Assembly (NCBI RefSeq): GCF_020216065.1
Contig: NZ_JAIWNA010000006.1
Location: 248,001 to 312,000, forward strand
Reading direction: 5' to 3'
Length of the DNA: 64,000 nt
DNA from: Nocardia rosealba
Lineage (GTDB): Bacteria > Actinomycetota > Actinomycetes > Mycobacteriales > Mycobacteriaceae
The notes under the pieces are model-generated. The model was not told the origin of the DNA and made no database searches. It saw only the letters and a program-made list of their open reading frames with translations. How positions within the stretch are numbered: the stretch's first letter is position 1; each line of letters begins with the position of its first letter. This document shows positions 1-8,618 of this stretch, in pieces. The position numbers and the translations under genes were made by a program.

Positions 1-477
1 CATCGCGTTCACCTGGGCCGGCTCCAGCGCCTGGAACAGCGGCTGGAAACCGTTGAGCAGCGCGGAGATATCGAACGAGGGCTCGGTGCGCTCGAGCGGG
101 ATCACCGAACCGCTGGCCAGCACCTGCGGGCTCGGCGACTTGCCGGGGGTGAGCGCCACATAGCGCTGGCCGATCAGGTTCTGGTAGCGGACAAGGGCTT
201 TGGTGTCGTCGAAGACGTCCTGGTCGCTCTGCACGATGAACGACACCTTGGCGTCGTTCTTGCCGTCGAGCTCGATCTTCTCGACCTTGCCCACGCGCAC
301 ACCGGCCATCCGGACGTCGTCGCCGGGGCGCAGCCCGAGGACGTCGGTGAAGATGGCGGTGTACTTGCGGGTGTCACCGTCTACCGAACGGGCGAGCGTA
401 TTCCACACGACCACGATGACGAGCATCGAGACGAGCGCGAAGATGCTGAATCCGATCAGTGGCTTGCGGATACTCAT
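1..477 (-). CDS. Mce family protein, second mce gene (MceB-like), partial at window edge
   Basis: Substrate-binding component of an Mce lipid importer, anchored outside the membrane. Only the first 159 codons lie in the window; the 3' end is cut off. The protein starts MSIRKPLIGFSIFALVSMLV, an N-terminal membrane anchor, followed by an MCE domain that includes GLRPGDDVRMAGVRVGKVEK. The ATG overlaps the stop of the upstream mce gene by 4 bp (ATGA), so translation is probably coupled. Its place right after yrbEA-yrbEB-mceA makes it the MceB-type subunit. Which mce locus this is cannot be told from the fragment. Confidence 0.9.
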   Translation of the reverse strand, partial: MSIRKPLIGFSIFALVSMLVIVVVWNTLARSVDGDTRKYTAIFTDVLGLRPGDDVRMAGVRVGKVEKIELDGKNDAKVSFIVQSDQDVFDDTKALVRYQNLIGQRYVALTPGKSPSPQVLASGSVIPLERTEPSFDISALLNGFQPLFQALEPAQVNAM

Positions 478-1967
478 ACGCCACCCTCGTTTTCGTACAC
501 GGTCAGAGTTCCGCCCTTCATGATCGGACCGAGCAGCAGCAGCTCGGAGACCGTCGGTTTGCGGCCGAGGAGTTCGACGATGGCGTCGTTGCCCTGGTAG
601 GAGATGGGCGTACCCGACGGCACCGCGGGTGCCTGCTCGGGTGCGGGCGCAGGCGCGGGTGCGGCGGCGGGCGCAGCACCGGGCAGGCCCGGGATCTGGA
701 ACGACGGGACGAGCCCCTCGAGCGGAGTACCGGCGAACGGCGTGATCTCGGTTCCGGCGGCAGCCTGCAGCGGTGCGGCCGGGATGGTGAGGCCCGGAAT
801 CTGCGGCAGCCCGGGGATGTTCACCAGCGGCGGCAGACCCGCGGCGGAGTCGAGCGCCCGTGGACGCAGCTTCTCCGGGAGCGGCGGCAGGCTCACCTCG
901 GCGGGCGCGGTGAAGCAGCTCGGGCCGAGCAGATCGCCGTAGCGCGGGCAATCCGCGACGGTGTTGGGCTGGTACGGGGTGAACGTGAGGCCCGCGTTCC
1001 AGACCATCTGCTTGCCGCTGGGACCACCGTGGAAGGTGGTGTTCAGCGCGGCGAGCGAGGGACCGAACACCTGGAAGGTCTTGGTGATCGAGCTCGGCTC
1101 GTGCGCGACGGCCCCGAGGGTGGCGTTCATGCCCACGGTGACTTCTTTACCCACATCGGGGTTGCTGGCGAACAGGTCGTTGACCCGGTCGGTGGTCGCG
1201 CTCGCGCCCATCAGCAGCGCCACCAGCTGATCGCGCTTGGTGGCGATGGTGTTGGCGGTCTGCACCGAGCTGCCCAGCACGTCGAGCAGTTCCGGCGCCG
1301 ACTGGTTCAGCGCGTTGGCCGAGGCCGAGAAGTCGTCGAGCATGCCTGCCAGGTTCGGGCCCGCGTCGGAGACGGTGGTGATCCACTCGTCCAGGCGCTG
1401 GATGGTCGAACCGGGCACGCGGCCGCTGCCGTCGAGGGCCTGGGTGAGGGTGCCGAGCACACGACCCAGCTGCACCGGGTCGACCTCGTTGAGGATGTCG
1501 CGCACCGTGGTGAGGGTGTCCTGCAGCGCGATGGTGCCCTCGCTGCGGTCCTCCTGGATGACCGAACCCTCTTCGAGGTAGTCGGCGGAGGCACCGTTGA
1601 AGACCAGTTCCACCGAGGTGACCGCGAACAGGTTGCTCGGCACGATGCGAGCGGTGACATTGCTCGGGACACCCTTGGCGAACTCGGGCTTGAGCTCGAT
1701 GTTCACCTTCTGTACGGCGCCCTGGTCGACGATGTCGACGTCCTTCACCGTACCGACGAGCACACCGCGGAACTTCACGTCGGCGTTGGACGGAAGCCCG
1801 TCACCGGTGGTCGACAGGTTCGCGGCCACGTTCACCTTGGGTACGAAGTAGCCCTGGTACCTGGCCATGAGGAAAGCGAGAATCACAGCGAAGACGACCA
1901 GGCCGCACAGGCCCGCGACGTACAGCTGTTTCATAGTGGGGCCGCGCCCACTGGGATCGATGATCAT
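474..1967 (-). CDS. Mce family protein, first mce gene (MceA-like)
   Basis: Putative cell-wall-associated substrate-binding subunit of an Mce lipid transporter working with the two YrbE permeases. The 497-residue product has an N-terminal membrane segment (about residues 14-35), an MCE domain (about 40-120, containing PSNADVKFRGVLVGTVKDV), a long helical middle part, and a Pro/Ala-rich C-terminal stretch (about 425-455). A second possible start is Met12. The chosen start has a GTAGGG-like ribosome site and lies 6 bp after yrbEB. Assignment to position A rests on gene order; the transported lipid is unknown. Confidence 0.9.
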   Translation of the reverse strand: MIIDPSGRGPTMKQLYVAGLCGLVVFAVILAFLMARYQGYFVPKVNVAANLSTTGDGLPSNADVKFRGVLVGTVKDVDIVDQGAVQKVNIELKPEFAKGVPSNVTARIVPSNLFAVTSVELVFNGASADYLEEGSVIQEDRSEGTIALQDTLTTVRDILNEVDPVQLGRVLGTLTQALDGSGRVPGSTIQRLDEWITTVSDAGPNLAGMLDDFSASANALNQSAPELLDVLGSSVQTANTIATKRDQLVALLMGASATTDRVNDLFASNPDVGKEVTVGMNATLGAVAHEPSSITKTFQVFGPSLAALNTTFHGGPSGKQMVWNAGLTFTPYQPNTVADCPRYGDLLGPSCFTAPAEVSLPPLPEKLRPRALDSAAGLPPLVNIPGLPQIPGLTIPAAPLQAAAGTEITPFAGTPLEGLVPSFQIPGLPGAAPAAAPAPAPAPEQAPAVPSGTPISYQGNDAIVELLGRKPTVSELLLLGPIMKGGTLTVYENEGGV

Positions 1968-1973
1968 CTGGCC

Positions 1974-2837
1974 CTACCCCGAGATCCTGATGCCGGGGTC
2001 GACGCCCCAGATCGCCAATGTCATGAACAGGTCGGCGAACACGACCAGGATGATGCACATCTTGATCGCCCGGCCCGCGGCCACGCCGACGCCCTCGGGA
2101 CCACCCGAGGCGAAGAAGCCGTAGTAGCACTGGATGAACGTGGTGATCATGACGAAGATGATCGCCTTGAGCAGCGAGTACAGCACGTCCGTCGGTACCA
2201 GGAATTGGTAGAAGTAGTGCGAGTACGTGCCCGCCGCGGTGCCACCGATGAGCTGCACGGTGACCGCGCAGGACAGATAGGCCATCACCAGGCCGATGCA
2301 GTACAGCGGAACGATCGCGATGACCGCGGCCATCATCCGGGTGCTGACCAGGTAGGGCAGCGGGCGGATGGCGATGGAGTCGAGCGCGTCGATCTCCTCG
2401 GAGATGCGCATGGCGCCCAATTGCGCGGTGAATCGACAGCCCGCCTGGGCCGCGAACGCCAGCGCCGCGAGCAGCGGACCGAGTTCACGGGTGGTGGCGA
2501 AGGCCGAGATGGCACCGGTGATCGGGCTCAGGCCGAGCAGGTCGAGCGAGGTGTGGCCCTGGATGGCGACGGTCATGCCGCCGAAGGCGCTGATGATGAG
2601 AATGACGCCGATGGTTCCACCACCGACGACGATGTTGCCGTTTCCCCACGTGACGTCGGAGAGCAGCCGCCAGATCTCCTTCGGATACTGCTTGAACGCC
2701 AGCGGAATAGAGCCGACGGACCGCAGGAAGAAGAAGACCTGGTGGCCGAGGCGGGCGAGCATGTCGACGGGCGCTTTGCCCGCCGCCTTGAGCTGGCGTA
2801 TCGGCCGCAGCAGCGGAGGTACATAAGTCGATGACAT
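1974..2837 (-). CDS. YrbE family permease, second subunit (YrbEB/MlaE-like)
   Basis: Integral membrane permease of the Mce lipid transporter, related to MlaE. It has 287 residues, the usual size, with about five to six hydrophobic segments. The family's cytoplasmic coupling region is visible as FAFAAQAGCRFTAQLGAMRI followed by SEEIDAL. The ATG is 2 bp after the stop of yrbEA and the stop is 6 bp before mceA, so all belong to one operon. It pairs with YrbEA to form the membrane channel; the ATPase (MceG) is not in this window. Confidence 0.93.
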   Translation of the reverse strand: MSSTYVPPLLRPIRQLKAAGKAPVDMLARLGHQVFFFLRSVGSIPLAFKQYPKEIWRLLSDVTWGNGNIVVGGGTIGVILIISAFGGMTVAIQGHTSLDLLGLSPITGAISAFATTRELGPLLAALAFAAQAGCRFTAQLGAMRISEEIDALDSIAIRPLPYLVSTRMMAAVIAIVPLYCIGLVMAYLSCAVTVQLIGGTAAGTYSHYFYQFLVPTDVLYSLLKAIIFVMITTFIQCYYGFFASGGPEGVGVAAGRAIKMCIILVVFADLFMTLAIWGVDPGIRISG

Positions 2838-2839
2838 GG

Positions 2840-3694
2840 TCAGACCACCTGTGGGGGGAAGACAGCGGCGTAGATCTGCGTGATCGCGACGTTGACGCCG
2901 AGCAGCATGACCATGGAACTCACGACCGCCGAGTTCACCGCGTTGGCGACACCGCCGGGGCCGCCACGGGCGTTGAGGCCCGAGTCGCAGGCGATGATGG
3001 CGGCGATGATGCCGAAGATGACCGACTTGAGCAGCGCCACCGCGAGGTCACGGGTCACCGCGAACGAGGCGAAGGTGCTCATGTAGGAACCGGGCGTGCC
3101 CGCCTGGGCGAAGATGTTGAACATGTAGCCGGTGATGAAGCCGACGAACACGACGAAACCGCAGAGCAGGAAGCTCACCAGCATGGCGGCGCCGAGGCGG
3201 GGCGCGACCAGCCTGCGCAGCGGGTCGACACCCATCACCTTCATGGCGTCGATCTCTTCGCGGATGGTTCGTGAGCCGAGGTCGGCGCACACCGCGGAGC
3301 CGACGGCACCGGCGATCATGATCGAGGTGACCAGGGGCGCGCCCTGCTGAATGATGCCGAGGCCGTTGGCGGCGCCGATGAACGAGGTCGCGCCGACCTG
3401 ACCGGCGACCGCGCCGACCTGGATGGACACGATCACGGCGATGGGGATGGCCACGAGCAGCGTCGGTGCGGCGGCGACGTTGGCCATGAACGCGCACTGG
3501 CGGACGAACTCGTCGAAGGGGAAGCGTTTACGGAAGATCGCGACGATCAGTTCCGTGATGGCTTCGATACCCATCGTGATCTGTCGACCGAAGGTTTCGA
3601 GGGACTTCTTCGGATGGTCTTCCCAAAGGCCCTTGGTCCAGTCCACAGCTTCACTGACCCGTGAACGTTCGGGCGGACTCTTGGTCGACTGCAC
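2840..3694 (-). CDS. YrbE family permease, first subunit (YrbEA/MlaE-like)
   Basis: First gene of the mce operon, an MlaE-type permease of 284 residues. The frame stays open for 37 more codons upstream, but the GTG at 3694 is preferred: it has a GAGAGGGG ribosome site 9 bases away and gives the family's normal length. The protein starts VQSTKSPPERSRVSEAVDW, followed by an amphipathic region and five to six membrane segments. The coupling motif is seen as VCADLGSRTIREEIDAMKVM. It forms a heterodimer with YrbEB. Operon transcription must start in the 3695-4184 gap. Confidence 0.92.
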   Translation of the reverse strand: MQSTKSPPERSRVSEAVDWTKGLWEDHPKKSLETFGRQITMGIEAITELIVAIFRKRFPFDEFVRQCAFMANVAAAPTLLVAIPIAVIVSIQVGAVAGQVGATSFIGAANGLGIIQQGAPLVTSIMIAGAVGSAVCADLGSRTIREEIDAMKVMGVDPLRRLVAPRLGAAMLVSFLLCGFVVFVGFITGYMFNIFAQAGTPGSYMSTFASFAVTRDLAVALLKSVIFGIIAAIIACDSGLNARGGPGGVANAVNSAVVSSMVMLLGVNVAITQIYAAVFPPQVV

Positions 3695-4184
3695 TGCTAT
3701 TACCCCTCTCGACGCCAGGCCATCAACACCCCGACGACTTGTTTGCTTGACGCACCTTACTACGGAGTAGTGCAGAACACACCACCGACATGTGAGCGCT
3801 GTCATAGATGGATATCACTGTCGGCGGCCCTTATGACCACTGCCATGACGGACCATACAGCCCTGAATTGTCCCGCTTAGGAGTTTGCGCCGGATGTCGT
3901 TTCCGAGCACGGACTCCCAGCGTCTGCGGCTGCCGGAAAGAATATTGCGGAAAACTGTCATACATAACGAATGACACGTCTGATTTCTCGCACGGATCAC
4001 GGGTATAACTCGCCAGGGCCGGCTTCATCACGATTTCGATAGAGAATCGCTATCACTGCCCGGGGTGTCGCGGCGCCTGGTAAGCAGCAATCCGAGGGCT
4101 TCGCTCTGGCGCGCCCGGGATCGAATACTGCGGCTATAGACAGACCGTATTGATATCGTGCGAACTTCCGACATCTGGAGGGAC
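3695..4184. other. Divergent intergenic region between the mce operon and the secreted protease
   Basis: These 490 bp separate two divergent genes and look non-coding. The region is noticeably richer in A/T than its neighbours around 3940-4060. It holds two inverted repeats: TGTCAT-N9-ATGACA at 3956-3976, and GATAG-N7-CTATC at 4038-4054. Both promoters must lie here. A short open frame at 3808-4008 has no ribosome site and no recognisable protein features. Confidence 0.6.
3956..3976. promoter_or_regulatory. Inverted repeat, possible operator of the mce operon
   Basis: Perfect 6-bp arms TGTCAT and ATGACA separated by 9 bp, giving a 21-bp dyad of the size TetR-type repressors bind. It lies about 260 bp upstream of yrbEA and 210 bp upstream of the divergent protease gene. 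Regulator and function are inferred. Confidence 0.4.
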
Positions 4185-4859
4185 ATGTTCAGCAAACTCG
4201 CGCGTGTGGCCACGGCCGCCTTCGCGCTCACCCTCGGTGCGGCTCTACTCGGCACCGGCGCGGGCACCTCGCAGGCACAACCCGGCCCACCGGTGATCGG
4301 CGGCGGATCCGGAATCGTCATCGACAACACCTTCGAATGCACCCTCACCACGGTCGGCCACGACGGCGCGGGCAGGCTCGTCGGCCTCACCGCCGGGCAC
4401 TGCGGTGACGCGGGCGCACCCGTGGCCGCAGAGGTCGATCGCGGATACGGCGAGATCGGCAGGTTCGTCTACAGCAATACCGAACTCGACTACGCCGTCA
4501 TCGAATTCACTCCCGGCCGGATCACCCCGGTGAACCGGATCGGCAATGTCACCATCACCGGCGTCGGTGGGCCGGCCCAGTTCCCGACCATCGTGTGCAA
4601 GGAGGGCCGGACCACCGGCAACACCTGCGGCATCACCTGGGGCGACGTGTTCGCGACCAATGTGGAGACGTGGTCGCAGATGTGCGTCGTGGAAGGCGAT
4701 TCCGGTGCGCCGGTGGTGGTCGGCTCGACGCTGGTGGGGATGGTGAACGCCTATCTCGCGGTGGCCTGCTTCGGCCCCGAGGTCGGCACGAACATGTCCG
4801 CGATCATGAACGACATGAACGCGCGCGGCGGCCACGGATCCGGGTTCCACCCGATCTGA
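4185..4859 (+). CDS. Secreted trypsin-like serine protease (S1 family)
   Basis: Predicted extracellular chymotrypsin-fold protease of 224 residues. A Sec signal peptide (MFSKLARVATAAFALTLGAA, with a probable cut after TSQA) leads the protein. The catalytic triad is visible as LTAGHC (His), LDYAVIEF (Asp) and GDSGAP (Ser). Several Cys residues could form disulfides, as in small actinobacterial S1 proteases. The ATG at 4185 follows GGAGGG closely; a GTG at 4158 in frame would add nine residues before the signal peptide. Substrate unknown. It stands alone, with a hairpin terminator just downstream. Confidence 0.88.
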   Translation: MFSKLARVATAAFALTLGAALLGTGAGTSQAQPGPPVIGGGSGIVIDNTFECTLTTVGHDGAGRLVGLTAGHCGDAGAPVAAEVDRGYGEIGRFVYSNTELDYAVIEFTPGRITPVNRIGNVTITGVGGPAQFPTIVCKEGRTTGNTCGITWGDVFATNVETWSQMCVVEGDSGAPVVVGSTLVGMVNAYLAVACFGPEVGTNMSAIMNDMNARGGHGSGFHPI

Positions 4860-4877
4860 TCGGCGAGTGAACAGACA

Positions 4878-4908
4878 ACGGGCCGCGCGGTCACACCGTG
4901 CGGCCCGT
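4878..4908. terminator. Hairpin terminator between convergent genes
   Basis: Nine-bp stem ACGGGCCGC/GCGGCCCGT around a 13-nt middle that can pair further. It sits between the protease stop (4859) and the LppU-like lipoprotein stop (4923), so it can serve both strands. Confidence 0.75.
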
Positions 4909-4922
4909 CTCGTCGTCGGTGT

Positions 4923-5549
4923 CTACAGCGTCTGCGCGCAGACGACGAAGCGGCGGGTGTCGTAGACATAGCCCACGTCGGCGTCGTCGGGGCAGTCGTT
5001 GGCGCTGGTCGCGTCGCTCTTGATGGTGACGACCCGCACCGGCTCGTTGCCCGAGGCGTTGCAGTCGATCCGGCGTGCGACGAGTTGTTCGGCGGCCACA
5101 TCCATGCAGCCACCGACCACCCAGTCGATGTCGAGACACAGGGCGCCGGTCTCGACGCCGTCGAGAGTTTCGAAGTAGTTCTGGTCGCTGTCGGCGATAC
5201 AACCGTCGCGGTTGGGCGCCTTGCCGATCACCTTGTAGTTGGCCGAGCGGCTGCCGCACGAGGCCTTCTCGATGGTGGCGTCCTCGGCGGTACCGCCGAG
5301 ATTCACACAGTCGCCGACGCTGGCCTGGAAGTCGGTGGTTCCACCCTTTTTGGTGGTGGGTGCCGGTTTGCTCGTCGTCGACTTGCCGGGTTTCTTGGTG
5401 GTCGGTGCGGCGCTGCTGGTGGCGGGGACCACGTCGATCGCCGGCTGCGCGTAGCCGTCGATGGTGCCGCCGCACGCGCTCGAACCGAGCGCGAACGCCG
5501 TGATGGCGAGCGCGCCGGCCAACCGGCGGATGGACAGATCTGCAAACAC
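4923..5549 (-). CDS. LppU-like lipoprotein
   Basis: Exported lipoprotein of 208 residues. The signal peptide ends in the lipobox GSSAC, so Cys26 would be lipidated. A Thr/Lys/Pro-rich linker (about 43-70, TTKKPGKSTTSKP) leads to a Cys-rich domain with VGDCV, CGSRSANYKV and further cysteines, which resembles the LppU/SCO3897 family of actinobacterial lipoproteins of unknown function. The start codon is GTG at 5549, with a weak ribosome site. Converges on the protease; divergent from the hydrolase gene at 5633. Confidence 0.75.
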   Translation of the reverse strand: MFADLSIRRLAGALAITAFALGSSACGGTIDGYAQPAIDVVPATSSAAPTTKKPGKSTTSKPAPTTKKGGTTDFQASVGDCVNLGGTAEDATIEKASCGSRSANYKVIGKAPNRDGCIADSDQNYFETLDGVETGALCLDIDWVVGGCMDVAAEQLVARRIDCNASGNEPVRVVTIKSDATSANDCPDDADVGYVYDTRRFVVCAQTL

Positions 5550-5632
5550 CTACTGTGAATACACCACCGAAGCCACCGGCGTCGACCCGATCCGGTCGGC
5601 GGATCGCTACGCAGCATCAGGAGGTTGGGCCG

Positions 5633-6895
5633 ATGGTGTCAGCAACAGCGGGCGAGCCGGACGCGGGAACGCCGACCGCGCCACGGCAGATGCGCATCGA
5701 TCCGAGGTTCATCCGGCTGGCCGACCACTTCTTCGGGATGTTCCAGCAGCCGAGCCGCGGGGGCGGTGCGCTGGCGATCTACCTCGACGGACGCCCGGTC
5801 GTCGATGTCTGGGCGGGGTGGGCGGCCAAGGATCAGCGGTGGAACGGCGGGCACGTGGCGCTCACGTTCTCCACCGGTAAGGGTGTGGCCGCCACCGTGC
5901 TGCACCGGGTGGCCGAGCGGGGGTTGATCGACTACGAGGCGCCGGTCGCGGAGTACTGGCCCGAGTTCGCCGCGCACGGCAAGCACGACATCACCGTGCG
6001 CGATGTGCTGTCGCACCGGGCCGGGTTGCATCGGGTGCGCGGGCTGGTTCCGGGCCGCGAGGGGATTCTCGACTACGGCGCGGTGGTGACGGCCCTGGCC
6101 GAGAGTCCGGCCGACCCGCGCCGCATCCGCACCTCCGGGTACCACGCCATCACCTTCGGCTGGCTGGTCTCGGAGATCCTGCAGCGCGCGACCGGCGAAT
6201 CCTTCACCGAGCTGTTGCGCCGGGAAGTGGCCCAGCCCTTGGGCACCGACGAGTTCTGGTTCCAGGTGCCCGTCGCACAGCGCCGCCGGATCGCGAAGAT
6301 TTTCCCGCATCTCGCACCGCCGGGTATCCGCTGGAACACCGCGTCGTCGGTGTTGTCCTGGGTGCGGCCCGTGCGCGGGCTCGCGGAGGCCGGGATGCCG
6401 GAGAGTTTCGACGAACTCGTGCGCGATCCCCGCGTGCACGACGCGGTGATGCCCGGCTGGAACGGGGTGTTCTCGGCGCGGGCGCTGGCGCGGATGTACG
6501 GCGCGCTGGCCAACGGTGGCGTTGTTTATACGGGTGACGCGGAAAATACTGTGGCCGAAGGTGATTCGCCGGTGCAGTTCCTGCGCCCGGAGACGATCGA
6601 GCAGATCAACCGCACCCAGCAGACCGAGAGCCGTGACTACGTGCTCGGATTGCCGTTGCGGTTCACCCTCGGCTACCACCGGCCCGTGTTGATGACCAAG
6701 CAGCAACCACGACATGCCTTCGGCCACTACGGAGTCGGCGGCTCCGGCGCCTACGCCGATCCTGATCTGGGCATGTCGATCGCGTTCGTCACCAATCGGC
6801 TCGGCAACGCGGTGACCGCGCTCGGGGACGCGCGACTGGCCAAGCTCGCGGCCATCGCCCAGGGCACCGTGCGGCGCACCCGCGCCGAGCCGTAG
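5633..6895 (+). CDS. Serine hydrolase of the beta-lactamase/esterase fold
   Basis: 420-residue protein of the class C beta-lactamase-like family, which includes esterases, DD-peptidases and Lip-type hydrolases. The SxxK motif is FSTGKG (Ser80, Lys83). The second catalytic motif is probably SGYHAITFG at about residue 167, giving the Tyr. A later HYGVGGSG fits the third conserved box. There is no signal peptide, so it is probably cytoplasmic. The ATG at 5633 has an AGGAGG site 8 bases upstream. The frame continues upstream, but with no ribosome site. Physiological substrate unknown; ester hydrolysis is most likely. Confidence 0.85.
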   Translation: MVSATAGEPDAGTPTAPRQMRIDPRFIRLADHFFGMFQQPSRGGGALAIYLDGRPVVDVWAGWAAKDQRWNGGHVALTFSTGKGVAATVLHRVAERGLIDYEAPVAEYWPEFAAHGKHDITVRDVLSHRAGLHRVRGLVPGREGILDYGAVVTALAESPADPRRIRTSGYHAITFGWLVSEILQRATGESFTELLRREVAQPLGTDEFWFQVPVAQRRRIAKIFPHLAPPGIRWNTASSVLSWVRPVRGLAEAGMPESFDELVRDPRVHDAVMPGWNGVFSARALARMYGALANGGVVYTGDAENTVAEGDSPVQFLRPETIEQINRTQQTESRDYVLGLPLRFTLGYHRPVLMTKQQPRHAFGHYGVGGSGAYADPDLGMSIAFVTNRLGNAVTALGDARLAKLAAIAQGTVRRTRAEP

Positions 6896-6988
6896 TCGAA
6901 CCGGGCGCGGGCGCACGCCGTAGTACCTGGCATGAGAGGTCAGCGGCCGGAAGCGGCAGCGAAGCGTAACCACGGAGGCCGCCCGAGC

Positions 6989-8332
6989 ATGCCGATCGGA
7001 CACAGCATGAACGGCCAGCGCCCACCACGCCCCGCCCTGCTGCACGGCTTGGCCGCGGGCCTCGATTTCGAGGGCTACCTGCGTCGACGTGCGGCGAGCG
7101 GTGACCCGTTCGCGGTCGGTTTTCCGGGATTTCCGCCGGTGTTGTTCACCGGGACCGCCGAGGGCGCGCGCGAACTGTTCCGGGCGCCGGTCGAGCTCGT
7201 CGGCCCGCCGCGGCCGAACCCGATCGAGCCGATGGTCGGCACGGCGTCGCTGATCCTCAGTTCAGGGCCGCGTCATCGCACGGATCGGGCCATGCTCGCG
7301 CCCGCGTTCCACCGCGCGAAGGTGCGGGCGCTGGGCGAGGTGATCCGGGAATCGACGCTGCGCGAACTCGAATCCGACAGTGGTACAGGGGTTTCCTGGC
7401 CGGTCGGCAGTCGGGTCGACGTGCTGACGAAGGCACGATCCATCACCCTGCGCACGATCCTCGCGGCAGCGTTCGGCGCTGGCGCCGACAGTGAATACGC
7501 CGACGCGGTCGACGACTTCCTCTCGACCTTCACCACGCCACTACTCGTAGCTCCCGTTTTGCGCCGTGCTACAGGCGGTTTCGGGCCGTGGGACCGCTTC
7601 GTCGCGGCCAGGGGCCGGCTCGATCGGCAGTTGCTCGCAGGCATCGCGCGTCGTCGCGCCGAGGGCCCGGCCGCGGGCGATCTGCTCGATCTGCTGCTCG
7701 CCACTCGTTACGAGGACGGCTCCGCGCTGACCGATTCCGAACTGTGCGAACAGTTGCGCACCCTGCTCGTCGCCGGGCACGAGACCACCGCGACCTCACT
7801 CACCTGGGCGTTGTATCACCTGCATCGCGAACCCGGCCTGCTCGCCAGGCTCACCGACGAGCTGGCGCAGACGGGCGACGACCCGGCCGAACAGGCCACC
7901 GCGCCGCTGCTCGACGCCGTCTGCCAGGAGACGCTTCGCCTGCACCCGGCGGTGCCCATCGTGCTGCGGCAGTTGCGCGAACCGTGGCGCTGGCGTGGGG
8001 TCGACGTGGCCGCCGGACAGACGATCGGGTTGGCGGTCGGTGTACTGCACAGCCAGGCGTCGATCTGGCCGGCACCACGAATGTTCCACCCCGACCGTTT
8101 CCTCGGCCGCAAGTTCACCCCGTTCGAGTACGCGCCGTTCGGCGGCGGTCATCGCCGGTGTATCGGCGCCACGCTGGCCGAATACGAACTGCGCGTCGTG
8201 CTCGCCACCCTGCTCACCGGTGCCCGGCTGCGCCTGGACCCCGCGCTGGCCCTCGGCCGCCGGCCGCGCACGGTGCCGCACAATCTCGCGACCGCGCCGA
8301 ACCGGGCGATCCACTTCACACGCACGGCGTGA
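6989..8332 (+). CDS. Cytochrome P450
   Basis: Heme monooxygenase of 447 residues. It shows the I-helix oxygen-activation motif AGHETT (about 261), the K-helix ExxR as QETLRLHP, the PERF-like FHPDRFLG, and the heme loop FGGGHRRCIG with the ligand Cys at about 391. Overall style is nearer to the CYP135/CYP138-type bacterial P450s than to P450cam. No ferredoxin or reductase gene lies nearby, so redox partners must come from elsewhere. The start at 6989 is chosen for CGGAGG ten bases upstream; an ATG at 6932 is also in frame. Substrate unknown. Confidence 0.9.
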   Translation: MPIGHSMNGQRPPRPALLHGLAAGLDFEGYLRRRAASGDPFAVGFPGFPPVLFTGTAEGARELFRAPVELVGPPRPNPIEPMVGTASLILSSGPRHRTDRAMLAPAFHRAKVRALGEVIRESTLRELESDSGTGVSWPVGSRVDVLTKARSITLRTILAAAFGAGADSEYADAVDDFLSTFTTPLLVAPVLRRATGGFGPWDRFVAARGRLDRQLLAGIARRRAEGPAAGDLLDLLLATRYEDGSALTDSELCEQLRTLLVAGHETTATSLTWALYHLHREPGLLARLTDELAQTGDDPAEQATAPLLDAVCQETLRLHPAVPIVLRQLREPWRWRGVDVAAGQTIGLAVGVLHSQASIWPAPRMFHPDRFLGRKFTPFEYAPFGGGHRRCIGATLAEYELRVVLATLLTGARLRLDPALALGRRPRTVPHNLATAPNRAIHFTRTA

Positions 8333-8618
8333 TCTCCCTCACTCCAGGTTTGAGAGTCACATGCGTGTGCTTCCGGACCGTGGTGCCGACGCCTTTCCGA
8401 CTCGCCGCCCTGAGCGTGGCGTTTGACGAAAGCCGCTGAGTCACAGGTTGTTATGTGACACAGCGCACAGCGTTGCCGTTCCGTGATCGCGATGCAACGG
8501 AGCTGGCACGTTGTCACCCCGGACGGGTAGGAATGAGCGGTCAGGGTCGGGGCGTCGTTACCCCGTGGAGACCCCATGCGGACTCCGCGTCATTCGAAGA
8601 TATAGACGAGGAAACCTA
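8333..8618. other. Long leader/intergenic region before the L,D-transpeptidase
   Basis: These 286 bp carry no convincing gene. An inverted repeat GTCACA-N8-TGTGAC lies at 8440-8459 and another GTCACA at 8355-8360. The last 120 bp contain GC-rich segments (GGGTCGGGGC and TACCCCGTGG) that could fold in the mRNA leader. The actinobacterial c-di-AMP (ydaO) riboswitch often sits before cell-wall genes, but its core sequence was not found. Confidence 0.45.
8440..8459. promoter_or_regulatory. Inverted repeat GTCACA-N8-TGTGAC upstream of the transpeptidase
   Basis: Perfect 6-bp arms about 160 bp upstream of the ATG at 8619. The half-site resembles those of MtrA and of CRP-type regulators, both of which control cell-wall genes in mycobacteria. 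The regulator is an inference. Confidence 0.4.

Noticed and set aside
459..2834. Long plus-strand frame opposite the mce/yrbE genes
   Set aside because: The minus-strand genes have clear Mce and YrbE features and 2-6 bp spacing or 4-bp overlaps. The opposite frame is an Arg/Gly/His-rich shadow.
3808..4008. Short open frame of 66 codons upstream of the protease
   Set aside because: No ribosome site, atypical composition, and it covers the inverted repeat; more likely regulatory DNA.
8460..8618. Possible c-di-AMP (ydaO) riboswitch before the L,D-transpeptidase
   Set aside because: Location would suit, but the conserved core with its paired GGGGNACCC-like segment could not be found; only general GC-rich folding.
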